Shown: in pieces, positions 33,729-42,482 of the stretch
How positions within the stretch are numbered: the first letter of the stretch is position 1
Layout of the letters: each line of letters begins with the position of its first letter
Assembly: GCF_014647515.1 (NCBI RefSeq)
Contig: NZ_BMPI01000037.1
Coordinates: 16,387-78,267 of the forward strand
Direction: 5' to 3'
Length of the DNA: 61,881 nucleotides
Source: Dactylosporangium sucinum
GTDB taxonomy: Bacteria; Actinomycetota; Actinomycetes; Mycobacteriales; Micromonosporaceae
Translations under genes and position numbers: made by a program
Notes under the pieces: model-generated
Database searches by the model: none
The model's input: only the letters and a program-made list of their open reading frames with translations
Told to the model about the DNA's origin: nothing

Positions 33729-34706
33729 TCAGCGCAGTGGCACCGTCACCGTGACCAGCGTCGGGCCGCCGGGCGGGCTGGTGACCGCGAGGCGGGCGTC
33801 CACCGCGTCGAGGCGGTCGGCGATGCCGCGCAGGCCCGAGCCGGTCGCCGGGTCGGCGCCGCCGGTGCCGTCGTCGCGGATCTCGACCCGCAGCGCGCCC
33901 CGGGTCGTGGCGAAGGCGACCTCGGCCTGCGTCGCGCCGCTGTGTTTCACAACGTTGGCGAGGGCCTCGGCGACGGCGAAGTACACCGCCGTCTCCGTCG
34001 CCGGGGACAGGCCCGCCGGCGGGTCGCCGCTCACCGTGGCCGGCACCGCCAGGTCGAGGGCCAGGGCCCGGACGGCGTCGCCGAGGCCGCGGTCGGCGAG
34101 CACCGCCGGGTGGATGCTGTGCATCACCGCGCGCAGGTCGTCGAGCGCGGCGACCGCGGCCTGCCTGGCCTCCTCGACCAGCTTCGCAGCCCCGTCCGCG
34201 TCGCGCCCGACCAGGTCCTTGGCCAGCCCCAGGCTCAGCGCGAGCGACACCAGGCGGGCCTGCGCACCGTCGTGCAGGTCGCGCTCGACCCGCTTGAGCT
34301 CGGCCGCCTGCCGGTCGACGGCGGTGCGGCGGGAGCGGGTCAGGGCCGCGATCCGGGTGGCGAGGGCGTTCTCCCGCGTGGCCGCCCACGCGTGCACGGC
34401 GACGATCGCGCTCATGCCGAGGATGGTCCAGGCCGGCCAGAAGTAGCCGCCGCCGGTGAGCACGTAGACGGCCAGGTCGGCGGTCGCGACGAGGCCGCAG
34501 ACGGCGGCGTCGACCGCGAGCCAGCGGCGCGGGCCGGGCGGCAGGCGCAGGGCCCGGCGCAGCACCGCCTCGCCGAGCAGGACCACGCCGGCCGCGAACG
34601 CGACCCACCGGGGCCAGAACTCGCCGCGGCCGGTGACGAGCCAAGCGGCCGTGGCCGCGGCGCTCAGCGCCACGGCCCCGGCCAGCCTTCGGGTGACGCC
34701 CGTCAT
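33729..34706 (-). CDS. sensor histidine kinase (HisKA_3 type)
   Basis: The ATG at 34704-34706 overlaps the DUF418 stop (ATGA). This 325-residue protein has about four membrane spans in the first 110 residues, the phospho-acceptor His145 in ERDLHDGAQARLVSLALSLG, and an HATPase end with NVVKHSGATQAEV and GSGLRGIADRLDAV. It belongs to the NarX/DesK-like class that pairs with NarL/FixJ regulators. Its likely partner is the regulator at 35930-36574, with DUF418 encoded between the two. The signal is unknown. Confidence 0.9.
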   Translation of the reverse strand: MTGVTRRLAGAVALSAAATAAWLVTGRGEFWPRWVAFAAGVVLLGEAVLRRALRLPPGPRRWLAVDAAVCGLVATADLAVYVLTGGGYFWPAWTILGMSAIVAVHAWAATRENALATRIAALTRSRRTAVDRQAAELKRVERDLHDGAQARLVSLALSLGLAKDLVGRDADGAAKLVEEARQAAVAALDDLRAVMHSIHPAVLADRGLGDAVRALALDLAVPATVSGDPPAGLSPATETAVYFAVAEALANVVKHSGATQAEVAFATTRGALRVEIRDDGTGGADPATGSGLRGIADRLDAVDARLAVTSPPGGPTLVTVTVPLR

Positions 34707-35857
34707 CGGCCCGGCCGGTACGTGATCCGCCGCAGCAGCGCCTCGGCCGGTCCCCGCCGCTCGCCCAGCGCCTGCGCCGCGCCGATCGACAGCAGCCAGA
34801 CGCCGATCGCGGCGCCGGCCGCCACGAGCGTGCCGTCGAGGCCGAGGGCCCACGGCGAGAACAGGGCCAGCCAGGCCGCCGACTGCAGCAGGTACCCGCT
34901 CATCGAGCGCTGCCCCAGGGCCACCACGGGCGCGACGAACCGCTTGCCGCGCAGCCGCAGCGCGAGGAGCCCGAACAGGGCCACGTAGCCGGGGCCGCCG
35001 TACTCGCCGGTGATCGCGTGGAGGCGTGCCATGGCCTCGACGGTACCGGCATCGAACGTGACGGCACCGGCCGCCACCAGCGCGTACGGCAGGCCGCCGA
35101 GGACCGCGATGCCGAGCCCGACCCCGGCCGTCCAGCGCAGCAGGGTGCGGTGCGCGGCGGGGTCCTCCAGGATGCGGCGCCGCGCGGCCCAGATGCCGAG
35201 CCAGACGATGACGATGAACGGCACGACGGTGGCGGTGTGGACGGGCCACTCGGCGAGGCGGTGCTGCAGCGACTGCCAGTACGACGTGGCCTCCAGCGAC
35301 GCGTTGGGCGTGTTCGTCAGCCCGCTGTCCCCGCCGCGCAGGCCGGCGAGGGCGAGCACGCCGATGACGGTCGCCGACACCGTCTGGATCCCCCAGAGCC
35401 ACAGCACGACGCGGTGGAAGCGGTCGCTCCGCCCGAGCAGCAGCAGGGTGGCCAGGATGCCGACGATGCCGTACGCGCCGAGGAAGTCGCCGAAGTACAG
35501 CAGGGTCGCGTGCACCAGGCCGAAGCAGATCAGCGCGGTGTTGCGGCGCAGGAGCACCCGGCGGGCCGCGTCGCCCTGCCGGCGGGCGATCTGGACCAGG
35601 CCGTAGCCGAACATGACGGCGAAGACCGGGTACGCGCGGCTGTCGACGAACGTCGCCATGAGGAAGTTGACGACCCGCTCGAGGCCGTGCGGGGTGGGGT
35701 CGAGCCCGGGCTGCCCGGCGAACGCGAAGTTCGCGGCGTTGGCGAGGGCGATGAACAGCAGCATGGCGCCGCGGGCGAGGTCGGGCGCGAGGGCCCGCTC
35801 CGTGCGGCGCACCGGCCCCGGGTTCGGTGTTGCCTCGGTGGTGAGCGTCGTTGTCAT
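34703..35857 (-). CDS. DUF418 membrane protein
   Basis: This 384-residue protein has about nine or ten membrane spans. The N-terminal PDLARGAMLLFIALANAANF, the central RRVLLRRNTALICFGLVHA and the late QRSMSGYLLQSAAWLALFSP are typical of DUF418/heparan-alpha-glucosaminide acetyltransferase-like proteins. It sits between a response regulator gene and its kinase and overlaps the kinase start by four bases. It may be an accessory sensor of the two-component system or simply be carried in its operon. Confidence 0.88.
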   Translation of the reverse strand: MTTTLTTEATPNPGPVRRTERALAPDLARGAMLLFIALANAANFAFAGQPGLDPTPHGLERVVNFLMATFVDSRAYPVFAVMFGYGLVQIARRQGDAARRVLLRRNTALICFGLVHATLLYFGDFLGAYGIVGILATLLLLGRSDRFHRVVLWLWGIQTVSATVIGVLALAGLRGGDSGLTNTPNASLEATSYWQSLQHRLAEWPVHTATVVPFIVIVWLGIWAARRRILEDPAAHRTLLRWTAGVGLGIAVLGGLPYALVAAGAVTFDAGTVEAMARLHAITGEYGGPGYVALFGLLALRLRGKRFVAPVVALGQRSMSGYLLQSAAWLALFSPWALGLDGTLVAAGAAIGVWLLSIGAAQALGERRGPAEALLRRITYRPGR

Positions 35858-35929
35858 GCGCTCAGCGTCCCGTTTCGGGCGGCCCGCTTCGAGGAGCGTG
35901 GAACCCGTCTCGCGGTGGTACTACTACCC

Positions 35930-36574
35930 CTATGCGTCGAGGTAGGCGAGCACCGCGAGGACGCGGCGGTTGTCGTCCTCCGACGACTGCAGGTCGAGCT
36001 TGGCGAAGATGTTGTTGGTGTGCTTGGCGACCGCCTTCTCGGTGATGAACAGGGCGGTGCCGATGGCGGCGTTGGAGCGGCCCTGGGCCATGTGGCCGAG
36101 CACCTCGCGCTCGCGGGCGGTGAGCCGGTCCAGCGGCAGCACCCGCTCGCGGTTGTCGAGCAGCTTCGCGACCACGGTGGGGTCGAGCGCGGTGCCGCCG
36201 CCGGCCACCCGCCGGACGGCCTCGACGAACTCACCGACGTCGGAGACCCGGTCCTTCAGCAGGTAGCCGATCCCGCCCCGCCCGTCGGCGAGCAGCTCCC
36301 GGGCGTAGAGCCGCTCGACGTACTGCGAGAGCACGAGCACCGGCAGCCCCGGCATCTCGGCGCGGGCCGCGAGCGCCGCGCGCAGCCCCTCGTCGGTGTG
36401 CGTGGGCGGCAGCCGCACGTCGACCACGGCGACGTCGGGCCGCTGCTCGGCGAGCGCCTGCGACAGCTCCGGCCCGCTGCCGACGGCGGCGACGACCTCG
36501 AACCCGTGCGCCTCCAGCAGCCGGATGAGCCCGTCGCGCAGCAGGGCCAGGTCTTCTGCCACGACGACTCGCAT
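35930..36574 (-). CDS. NarL/FixJ family response regulator
   Basis: This 214-residue protein has a receiver domain with phospho-acceptor Asp52 (VVDVRLP) and a C-terminal LuxR-type helix-turn-helix (LTAREREVLGHMAQGRSNAA then EKAVAKHTNNIFAKLDLQ). It is the first gene of the regulator-DUF418-kinase group. On the minus strand, TAGGGT lies six bases before the ATG, so the mRNA could be leaderless. Confidence 0.92.
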   Translation of the reverse strand: MRVVVAEDLALLRDGLIRLLEAHGFEVVAAVGSGPELSQALAEQRPDVAVVDVRLPPTHTDEGLRAALAARAEMPGLPVLVLSQYVERLYARELLADGRGGIGYLLKDRVSDVGEFVEAVRRVAGGGTALDPTVVAKLLDNRERVLPLDRLTAREREVLGHMAQGRSNAAIGTALFITEKAVAKHTNNIFAKLDLQSSEDDNRRVLAVLAYLDA

Positions 36575-36617
36575 CGGCCCACCCTATCGGCCGCCGCTTG
36601 CCGGCTCGGCGACCGCG

Positions 36618-36697
36618 GCCGTTCCACAGACGTTGGTCGATCTACCCTCAGATTGATCCAGGGGTGAGGGTAGATCGACCAACGTCTGTGGAACGGC
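36618..36697. repeat. perfect 33-bp inverted repeat, long intergenic stem-loop
   Basis: The left arm 36618-36650 is the exact reverse complement of 36665-36697; the loop is 14 bases (GATTGATCCAGGGG). The inner half of the arm contains GGTCGATCTACCCTCA. It lies between two response regulator genes transcribed in the same direction, upstream of the promoter of the second. There is no T-run and no ORF. Arms this long and perfect in a GC-rich genome are not accidental; a dispersed repeat or a strong bidirectional terminator is likely. Confidence 0.9.
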
Positions 36698-36796
36698 GGC
36701 GTCAGGCGAGCGCCGCCGCCGTCAGGACCAGGGCGCTGCCCCGTCGGCCGCTCACCCCGAAGCAGGTCGGCGACCGGGCGCGGCGGGCCGGAAGTC

Positions 36797-37501
36797 CTAG
36801 CGACTGTTCGGCGTGATGAGGCCCGTCTCGTACGCGACGACCACCGCCTGGACGCGGTCGCGCAGGTGCAGCTTGGTCAGGATGTGCGTCAGGTGGGTCT
36901 TCACCGTGGCCTCGCTGAGCTGCAGCGCCGCCGCCAGCTCCGGGTTGCTCAGGCCGCGGCCCAGCAGGGTCAGCACCTCGACCTCCCGCGGGGTCAGCGA
37001 CGCCAGGTCGCGGTGCAGGGCCGACGCCTCGGTGCCGGCGCCGGCGAAGCGCTCGACCAGGCGGCGGGTGATCGCCGGGGCGAGCAGGGCGTCGCCGTCG
37101 CGCACCAGGCCGACCGCGTGCACCAGGTGGTCGGGAGTGACGTCCTTGAGCAGGAAGCCGCTGGCCCCGGCGGTGAGGGCGGCGTAGACGTACTGGTCGA
37201 GGTCGAACGTCGTCAGGATGAGCACCCGGGTGGGCTCGCCGGCCGTCGTCGTGGGACGGTCGGCCAGGATGCGCCGGGTCGCCTCCAGGCCGTCGAGGCG
37301 GGGCATGCGGATGTCCATCAGGACGACGTCCGGGCGTTCCCGCCGTACCGCGGCGATCGCCTCCTCGCCGTCCGCCGCCTCGCCGACGACCTCGAACCCC
37401 GCCGCGACCAGGATCATCGTGAACCCGGTCCGGACCAGCGCCTGGTCGTCGGCGATCACCACCCTGGTCCCGCGCAATCCGCTGCGCTCCGGACCGGTCA
37501 T
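36797..37501 (-). CDS. NarL/FixJ family response regulator
   Basis: The ATG at 37499-37501 overlaps the stop of the upstream kinase (ATGA). The 234-residue protein has a receiver with Asp63 (VLMDIRMP), LILTTFDLDQYVYAALTAGA and the Lys in GFLLKDV, and a LuxR helix-turn-helix (LTPREVEVLTLLGRGLSNPE, ATVKTHLTHILTKLHL). With the kinase it forms a DesKR-like pair next to a divergent ABC exporter, its probable target. Confidence 0.93.
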   Translation of the reverse strand: MTGPERSGLRGTRVVIADDQALVRTGFTMILVAAGFEVVGEAADGEEAIAAVRRERPDVVLMDIRMPRLDGLEATRRILADRPTTTAGEPTRVLILTTFDLDQYVYAALTAGASGFLLKDVTPDHLVHAVGLVRDGDALLAPAITRRLVERFAGAGTEASALHRDLASLTPREVEVLTLLGRGLSNPELAAALQLSEATVKTHLTHILTKLHLRDRVQAVVVAYETGLITPNSR

Positions 37502-38730
37502 GCCGAACCCGCCGGGAGGTTCGCGTCGACCGGGATGCTGGCGAGCACCCGGAAGCCGCCGGTCGGGCGGGGGCCGGCCGCCAGCGTCCCGCCGTACAGC
37601 CGCAGCCGCTCGGCCAGGCCGACCAGGCCCGTGCCGCTGCCCGTCGAGGCGGGCGCGGTGCCGGCCGGCGCGGGATCGTTGCGGACCTCGATGTGCACCG
37701 TCGTGTCCACCACGTCGATCGTGATCTCCGTCCGGGCGCCCGGCGCGTGCCGCAGCGCGTTGGTGAGGGCCTCCTGCACGACCCGGTACGCGGTCAGGTC
37801 GGTCCCGCGCGGCAGCGTCACCGGGTCGCGGCGCACCTCCACCGGCTGGCCGGCCCGCCGCACGTTGTCGACCAGGGCGTCGAGCTGGTCGAGGCCCGGC
37901 TGCGGGTGCAGCAGGTCGTCGCCGGGGCCGGGGGTCAGCACGCCGAGCAGGTGGCGCAGCTCGGTCATCGTCTCCCGGCCGCTCGCCTCGATCGCCGTCA
38001 GGGCCTCGCGGGCCAGCTCGGGCCGCGCGTCGAGGACCTTCCCGGCCGCCCCGGCCTGGATCGTCATCACGCTGACGTGGTGGCTGACCACGTCGTGCAG
38101 CTCCCGGGCGATGCGGGCCCGCTCCTGGGCCACGGCCAGCCGGGTCGCCGCCTCCTGGCCGCGTTCGAGGGCCTGGGCCCGCTGGTGGGCGGCCTCGGCC
38201 CGGATCCGGGCGGACCGCACGGTGACGCCGAGCAGCCCGATCGGGGCGACGAGGGCGAACACCCCGGCCCAGTCGGGCAGCTGCGGGGTGGTGTGGTCGA
38301 AGGCGAGCGTCGTGATCGTCGCGAGCGCCGCCAGGACCCCGAGCGAGAGCGCGGTGGAGCGCCCGTAGAGGCACGCGGAGTACACCCCGATGAGCGTGGC
38401 GACCAGGGTCACCAGGTCGGCGCCGTTCTCGAAGGCCAGGATCGCGGCGAACTGCACGAGCACCACGGTCAGCGGCCAGGCCCGGCGCAGGGCCACGGCG
38501 AGCGTGATGACCAGGTTGAGCGCGATCTCGCGGCCGATGCCGTCGTCGTCCTCGTGGATGATGACCTGCCCGGGGCCGACCGGCCGGGCGGGCACCCCGG
38601 GGAAGTCCTGGAACGGCATGGCCGGCGCGTCGCCGCTGCCGCCGTGGACCGTCCACCAGACGGACAGGGCGGCGAGGACGACGGCCACGGCGACGTCCGG
38701 CCACCGGATGCGCGACAGCCGGTCCATCAT
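37498..38730 (-). CDS. sensor histidine kinase (HisKA_3 type)
   Basis: The ATG at 38728-38730 gives 410 residues. The first span is followed by a roughly 45-residue extracytoplasmic loop (GGSGDAPAMPFQDFPGVPAR), then further spans to about residue 175, a helical linker, His212 in IARELHDVVSHHVSVMTIQA and an HATPase domain ending GTGLVGLAERLRLYGG. It is followed by its regulator and is divergent from the ABC transporter. This arrangement, as with LiaRS/BceRS-like modules, suggests response to a membrane-active compound, which is inference. Confidence 0.92.
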   Translation of the reverse strand: MMDRLSRIRWPDVAVAVVLAALSVWWTVHGGSGDAPAMPFQDFPGVPARPVGPGQVIIHEDDDGIGREIALNLVITLAVALRRAWPLTVVLVQFAAILAFENGADLVTLVATLIGVYSACLYGRSTALSLGVLAALATITTLAFDHTTPQLPDWAGVFALVAPIGLLGVTVRSARIRAEAAHQRAQALERGQEAATRLAVAQERARIARELHDVVSHHVSVMTIQAGAAGKVLDARPELAREALTAIEASGRETMTELRHLLGVLTPGPGDDLLHPQPGLDQLDALVDNVRRAGQPVEVRRDPVTLPRGTDLTAYRVVQEALTNALRHAPGARTEITIDVVDTTVHIEVRNDPAPAGTAPASTGSGTGLVGLAERLRLYGGTLAAGPRPTGGFRVLASIPVDANLPAGSA

Positions 38731-38884
38731 CACCACATTGTGCTGGCAGAGCACCGCCGGCGGCGTCGGCCGCGCCACCTACATCGCTGGGATGACCCGC
38801 GCGGCCGCATCGGCGCGACGAGGTACCGCAGACCGATCCCGCGCCGGATGTCCGGTTGCTGCCGGTCTCCGTACGGTCCCCGCC

Positions 38885-39553
38885 ATGACTGACGACGTGG
38901 TGCGGCTGCGGGCCGCCGGGAAGCGCTACGAGCAGGCCGGGCCGCCGGCCCTCGACGGGGTCGACCTCGGCGTCGCGCCGGGCGAGGCGGTCGCCGTGAT
39001 GGGGCCGTCCGGCAGCGGCAAGTCGACCCTGCTGAACCTGGTCGCCGGCCTGGACCGGCCGACCGACGGCACGGTGCGGGTCGCCGGCACCGACCTGGGC
39101 GGGCTGTCCGAGACCGGCCTGGCCCGATTCCGCCGCCGGCACATCGGGATCGTGTTCCAGTTCTTCCACCTGCTCGACGACCTCACCGCGCGGGACAACG
39201 TGCTGCTGCCGGCCCAGCTGGCCGGCGTGCCCCGGCGGGCCGCCCTGGCCCGGGCCGGCGAGCTGCTCGACGCGCTCGGCATCGCCCACCGCGCCGACGC
39301 GTACCCGGCCCGGCTCTCCGGCGGCGAGCGGCAGCGGGTGGCGATCGCCCGCGCGCTGGTGAACCGGCCGCCGCTGCTGCTCGCCGACGAGCCGACCGGC
39401 GCCGTCGACACCGAATCCGGCGCGCGCGTCGCCGAGCTGCTGCACGAGCTCAACCGCGACGGCCAGACGCTGCTGCTGGTCACCCACGACGCCGCGCTCG
39501 CCGACCGCTGCGCGACCCGCACGGTCACGCTGCACGACGGGAAGCTGTCGTGA
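38885..39553 (+). CDS. ABC transporter ATP-binding protein (MacB/LolD type)
   Basis: The ATG at 38885 gives 222 residues. It carries Walker A GPSGSGKST (40-48), the Q-loop GIVFQFFHLLDD, the signature LSGGERQRVAIARAL, Walker B LLLADEPTGAVD and the H-loop THD. The LolD/MacB subfamily energises mechanotransmission proteins of the FtsX fold. Its stop overlaps the start of the permease gene (GTGA). Confidence 0.95.
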   Translation: MTDDVVRLRAAGKRYEQAGPPALDGVDLGVAPGEAVAVMGPSGSGKSTLLNLVAGLDRPTDGTVRVAGTDLGGLSETGLARFRRRHIGIVFQFFHLLDDLTARDNVLLPAQLAGVPRRAALARAGELLDALGIAHRADAYPARLSGGERQRVAIARALVNRPPLLLADEPTGAVDTESGARVAELLHELNRDGQTLLLVTHDAALADRCATRTVTLHDGKLS

Positions 39554-41928
39554 GGGCGGTCGTCCGGGCCGCGACCGCCGCCGTGCGCCGCCGCCGGCTG
39601 CAGAGCGTCGTCATCGGTACCGTCGTGCTGCTGGCCGGCGCGACCGCCGTGCTCGCCGCCGGGCTCATCGCCACCTCCACCGCGCCGTTCGACCGGGCCT
39701 TCGCCCGCCAGCAGGGCGCCCACGCGGCGGTCGCCTACGACCCGTCGAAGGTCACCGCGGACGCGCTCAAGGCCACGGCCACCGCGAGCGGGGTCACCGC
39801 GGCCGCCGGCCCCTACGACACGGTCAAGGCGTCGCTGCTCATCGACGGCGGGCGCGGCCCGATGGTCGACATCGTGGGCCGCTCCGAGGCCGCCCCGGCC
39901 GTCGACCGGCTCGAGGTCACCGACGGCACCTGGCTCGCCGGCCCCGGGCAGATCGTGCTGTCCGCCCAGATCAAGGGCCCCCGCCTGAAGGTCGGCGACG
40001 AGATCGCGATCGGCGTTCCCGGGCAGCCCAAGCTCAAGATCGTCGGGTTCGCCGCCTCGGTGACCGGGACCGCACAGGCGTGGGTGTGGCCCAGCCAGAC
40101 CGACGTGCTGCGGGCGAAGGAGGCCGAGACCGGAACGCAGATGTTGTACCGCTTCAGCTCGGCCGGCACCGACGACGCGGTCCGCGCCGCCCTCGCCACG
40201 GCCACCGCCGGACTGCCGGCGGACGCCATCGGCGGCACCACCCGCTACCACGCCGTCCGCCTGGAGGTGAACGGCAACCTCGCGACGATGGTCCCGTTCG
40301 TCGTCGCGTTCGCCGTCCTCGGCCTGATCATGTCGGTGCTCATCGTCGCCAACGTCGTCGGCGGCGCGGTCGTCTCCGGGTACCGCACGATCGGCGTGCT
40401 CAAGTCGCTCGGGTACACGCCCCGCCAGGTCGTCGCCGTCTACGCCGGGCAGGCGATGCTCGTCGGGCTGCCCGCCGCCGCGCTCGGGGTGGTGCTCGGC
40501 AACCTGCTCGCCCTGCCGCTGCTGGCCCAGACCGAGGAGGCGTACGGCCTGCCGGGCGCCCGGATCGTGCCGCTGTGGGTCAGCCTCGCCGCGCTGGTCG
40601 CCGTGCCGGTCGTCGTCGGGCTGGCCGCGGTCGTCCCCGCGACCCGGGCCGGGCGGCTGCCGGCCACGCAGGCCGTCGCGGTCGGGCGGGCGCCACGCGC
40701 GGGCCGGGGGTACCGCATCCGCCGCCTCCTCGCCGCGACCGCGCTGCCCCGGCCGGTCAGCTTCGGCCTCGGCACCCCGTTCGCCCGGCCCGGCCGCTCG
40801 GCGATGACGGTCGTCGCCGTGCTCCTCGGCGCGACCACGGTCGTGCTCGCCATCGGGCTGTCCTCCTCGTTCGGCGTGGTCAAGCAGCACTTCGCCCGGA
40901 CCGCCGCGGTGCAGGTGCTCGTCGACGTGGTCAGCGACCAGCCGGACGGCGAGGGCCGGGTCGTGCGCCCGGCCGGCGGGCCGAACCCCGGGGAGGCGCT
41001 CGACCCGGTCGACCCGGCGAAGGTGCGCGGCACGATCGAGGCCCAGCCCGGCACGGCCCGGGTGGTCGGCGTGACCCGCACCGAGGTCACGATGGCCGGC
41101 ATCGCGGAGCCGATCGAGGTCGAGGCCTACGACGGCGGCGCGACCTGGACCGGCTATCCGCTGATCGGCGGCCGGTGGTACGCGAGTGCGGGCGAGGCGG
41201 TCGCCGGCTCGCGGATGCTGCGGCTCACCGGCACCCGCGTCGGCGACACGATCACCGTCAGCACCGGCAAGGGCCCGCTGCGGGTCACGATCGTCGGCGA
41301 GGTGTTCAGCCGGTCCGCCGACCCGACGCTGTTCATGGACCGCTCCTCGCTCGGCGCCCTGCTCGGGTCCGCCGGCCCGAACCGCTTCGAGATCGGCCTG
41401 GCCCCCGGCACCGACCCGTACGCCTACGCCAAGGCGCTCGACCAGGCCGTCGGCTCGAACGCGGTGCTGCCGGTCGCGGCCGCCGAGCGGGCCGGCAGCG
41501 AGACGCTGACCCTGATGGTCGGCCTGGTGGTGACGCTGGCGACCCTGCTCAGCGCCGTCGCCGCGCTCGGCGTGTTCAACACGGTCGTGCTCAACACCCG
41601 CGACCGGGTCCACGAGATCGGCGTGCTGAAGTCGATCGGCATGACCCCCGGCCAGGTCCGGCTGATGGTCATCGCGTCGATGACGGTGGTCGGCCTGGTG
41701 GGCGGCCTGCTCGCGGTGCCGCTCGGCCTCCTGCTGCACCACCGGCTGCTGCCGATGATCGCGGGCGCGGCCGGCACCGGCATCCCGACGGACGTCGTCG
41801 ACGTCTACAGCTGGCCGGTCCTGGCGGTGTGCGCCCTGCTGGGCGTGGCCCTGGCCGTGCTGGGCGCCCTGGTCCCGGCCACGTGGGCCGGCCGCACGCG
41901 GCCGTCGACGGCGCTACGCGCCGAGTAG
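39550..41928 (+). CDS. FtsX-like ABC transporter permease
   Basis: GTG 39550 overlaps the ATPase stop. The 792-residue protein has the duplicated FtsX layout: N-terminal span (VVIGTVVLLAGATAVLAAGL), an extracytoplasmic domain, a three-span bundle (VVAFAVLGLIMSVLIVANVV, GVLKSLGYTPRQVVAVYAGQ), a middle span at about 425, a second outer domain and a final bundle (VFNTVVLNTRDRVHEIGVLK, SIGMTPGQVRLM). Such proteins move lipids or peptides out of the membrane rather than import solutes. It is co-regulated, probably, by the divergent two-component pair. Confidence 0.94.
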   Translation: MRAVVRAATAAVRRRRLQSVVIGTVVLLAGATAVLAAGLIATSTAPFDRAFARQQGAHAAVAYDPSKVTADALKATATASGVTAAAGPYDTVKASLLIDGGRGPMVDIVGRSEAAPAVDRLEVTDGTWLAGPGQIVLSAQIKGPRLKVGDEIAIGVPGQPKLKIVGFAASVTGTAQAWVWPSQTDVLRAKEAETGTQMLYRFSSAGTDDAVRAALATATAGLPADAIGGTTRYHAVRLEVNGNLATMVPFVVAFAVLGLIMSVLIVANVVGGAVVSGYRTIGVLKSLGYTPRQVVAVYAGQAMLVGLPAAALGVVLGNLLALPLLAQTEEAYGLPGARIVPLWVSLAALVAVPVVVGLAAVVPATRAGRLPATQAVAVGRAPRAGRGYRIRRLLAATALPRPVSFGLGTPFARPGRSAMTVVAVLLGATTVVLAIGLSSSFGVVKQHFARTAAVQVLVDVVSDQPDGEGRVVRPAGGPNPGEALDPVDPAKVRGTIEAQPGTARVVGVTRTEVTMAGIAEPIEVEAYDGGATWTGYPLIGGRWYASAGEAVAGSRMLRLTGTRVGDTITVSTGKGPLRVTIVGEVFSRSADPTLFMDRSSLGALLGSAGPNRFEIGLAPGTDPYAYAKALDQAVGSNAVLPVAAAERAGSETLTLMVGLVVTLATLLSAVAALGVFNTVVLNTRDRVHEIGVLKSIGMTPGQVRLMVIASMTVVGLVGGLLAVPLGLLLHHRLLPMIAGAAGTGIPTDVVDVYSWPVLAVCALLGVALAVLGALVPATWAGRTRPSTALRAE

Positions 41929-42064
41929 GTGGAAGACCTCGGTCCCGGGCTCCACTGCGTGGGGCCCGTCGACCTCGTCCAAGGCGCGCAGTCCCGCAGG
42001 CGCTGCGCGTGCGCCCCGGCCGGTTCGTCGTGCCGGCGGCGCCGCAGTTGCGATCCTCGTCCCG

Positions 42065-42343
42065 ATGCTCGCGCTGGCGGCCCGGGGCCTGATCCCGGTG
42101 TGGATGCGGTCGTACGCGCGCCTGTTCGGGGACGGCAGCCCGTGGCCGTCCGTCGCGTTCTTCGGAGCGGTCGCCGCGGCGGTCACGCTCCTGGCGCTGC
42201 GCACCTGGCAGCGGACGTTGGTGCTGACCCCGGACGGCCTTGCGGTGAGGGAGATCGCGGACGGCCGGGTCGACCTGTCGTGGGACCGCGCGGCCGAGGA
42301 CGTCAGCCGCCCCGCGACCGTGGACGACGTGCGGCGCGGTTGA
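42065..42343 (+). CDS. small membrane protein, possibly 5'-truncated
   Basis: ATG 42065 gives 92 residues. The same frame is open upstream for about 45 codons without a start codon and encodes another hydrophobic stretch (GGAAVAILVPMLALAARG), so the original N-terminus may have been lost. Features are PWPSVAFFGAVAAAVTLLAL (span) and a short PH-like tail (RTLVLTPDGLAVREIADGRV). It stops just before a long stem-loop. A frame on the other strand (41914-42204) is an alternative, but it lacks recognisable features. Confidence 0.4.
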   Translation: MLALAARGLIPVWMRSYARLFGDGSPWPSVAFFGAVAAAVTLLALRTWQRTLVLTPDGLAVREIADGRVDLSWDRAAEDVSRPATVDDVRRG

Positions 42344-42348
42344 ACTCC

Positions 42349-42426
42349 CGTCGATCTTGCAGTTGTGGTGCCGCGACACTCCCGCGATGTCCGGGTTTGT
42401 CAGGCACCACAACTGCAAGATCGACG
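42349..42426. repeat. perfect 24-bp inverted repeat, intergenic stem-loop
   Basis: Arm 42349-42372 (starting CGTCGATCTTGCAGTTGTGG) is exactly complementary to 42403-42426 with a 30-base loop. It lies between the stop of a small plus-strand ORF and the stop of the convergent M15 peptidase gene, a terminator-like position, but with no T-run. Like the repeat at 36618-36697 the arm contains GTCGATCT. Confidence 0.9.
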
Positions 42427-42482
42427 CTTGGAGGTGTCGCCGCGGGCGCGGAGGGTGGTGCGCGTCTCGGTCGGGCCTTGGC

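Noticed and set aside
36698..36796. Possible gene tail (minus strand, ending ALVLTAAALA) next to the 33-bp inverted repeat
   Set aside because: Only about 30 codons are open between a regulator stop and the repeat, and there is no family match. It may be a trace of a lost gene but evidence is too thin.
41914..42204. Minus-strand ORF ending LDEVDGPHAVEPGTEVFHLL as a gene
   Set aside because: It has no ribosome binding site, membrane or domain feature, and lies opposite a frame that encodes plausible membrane segments. It cannot be excluded fully.
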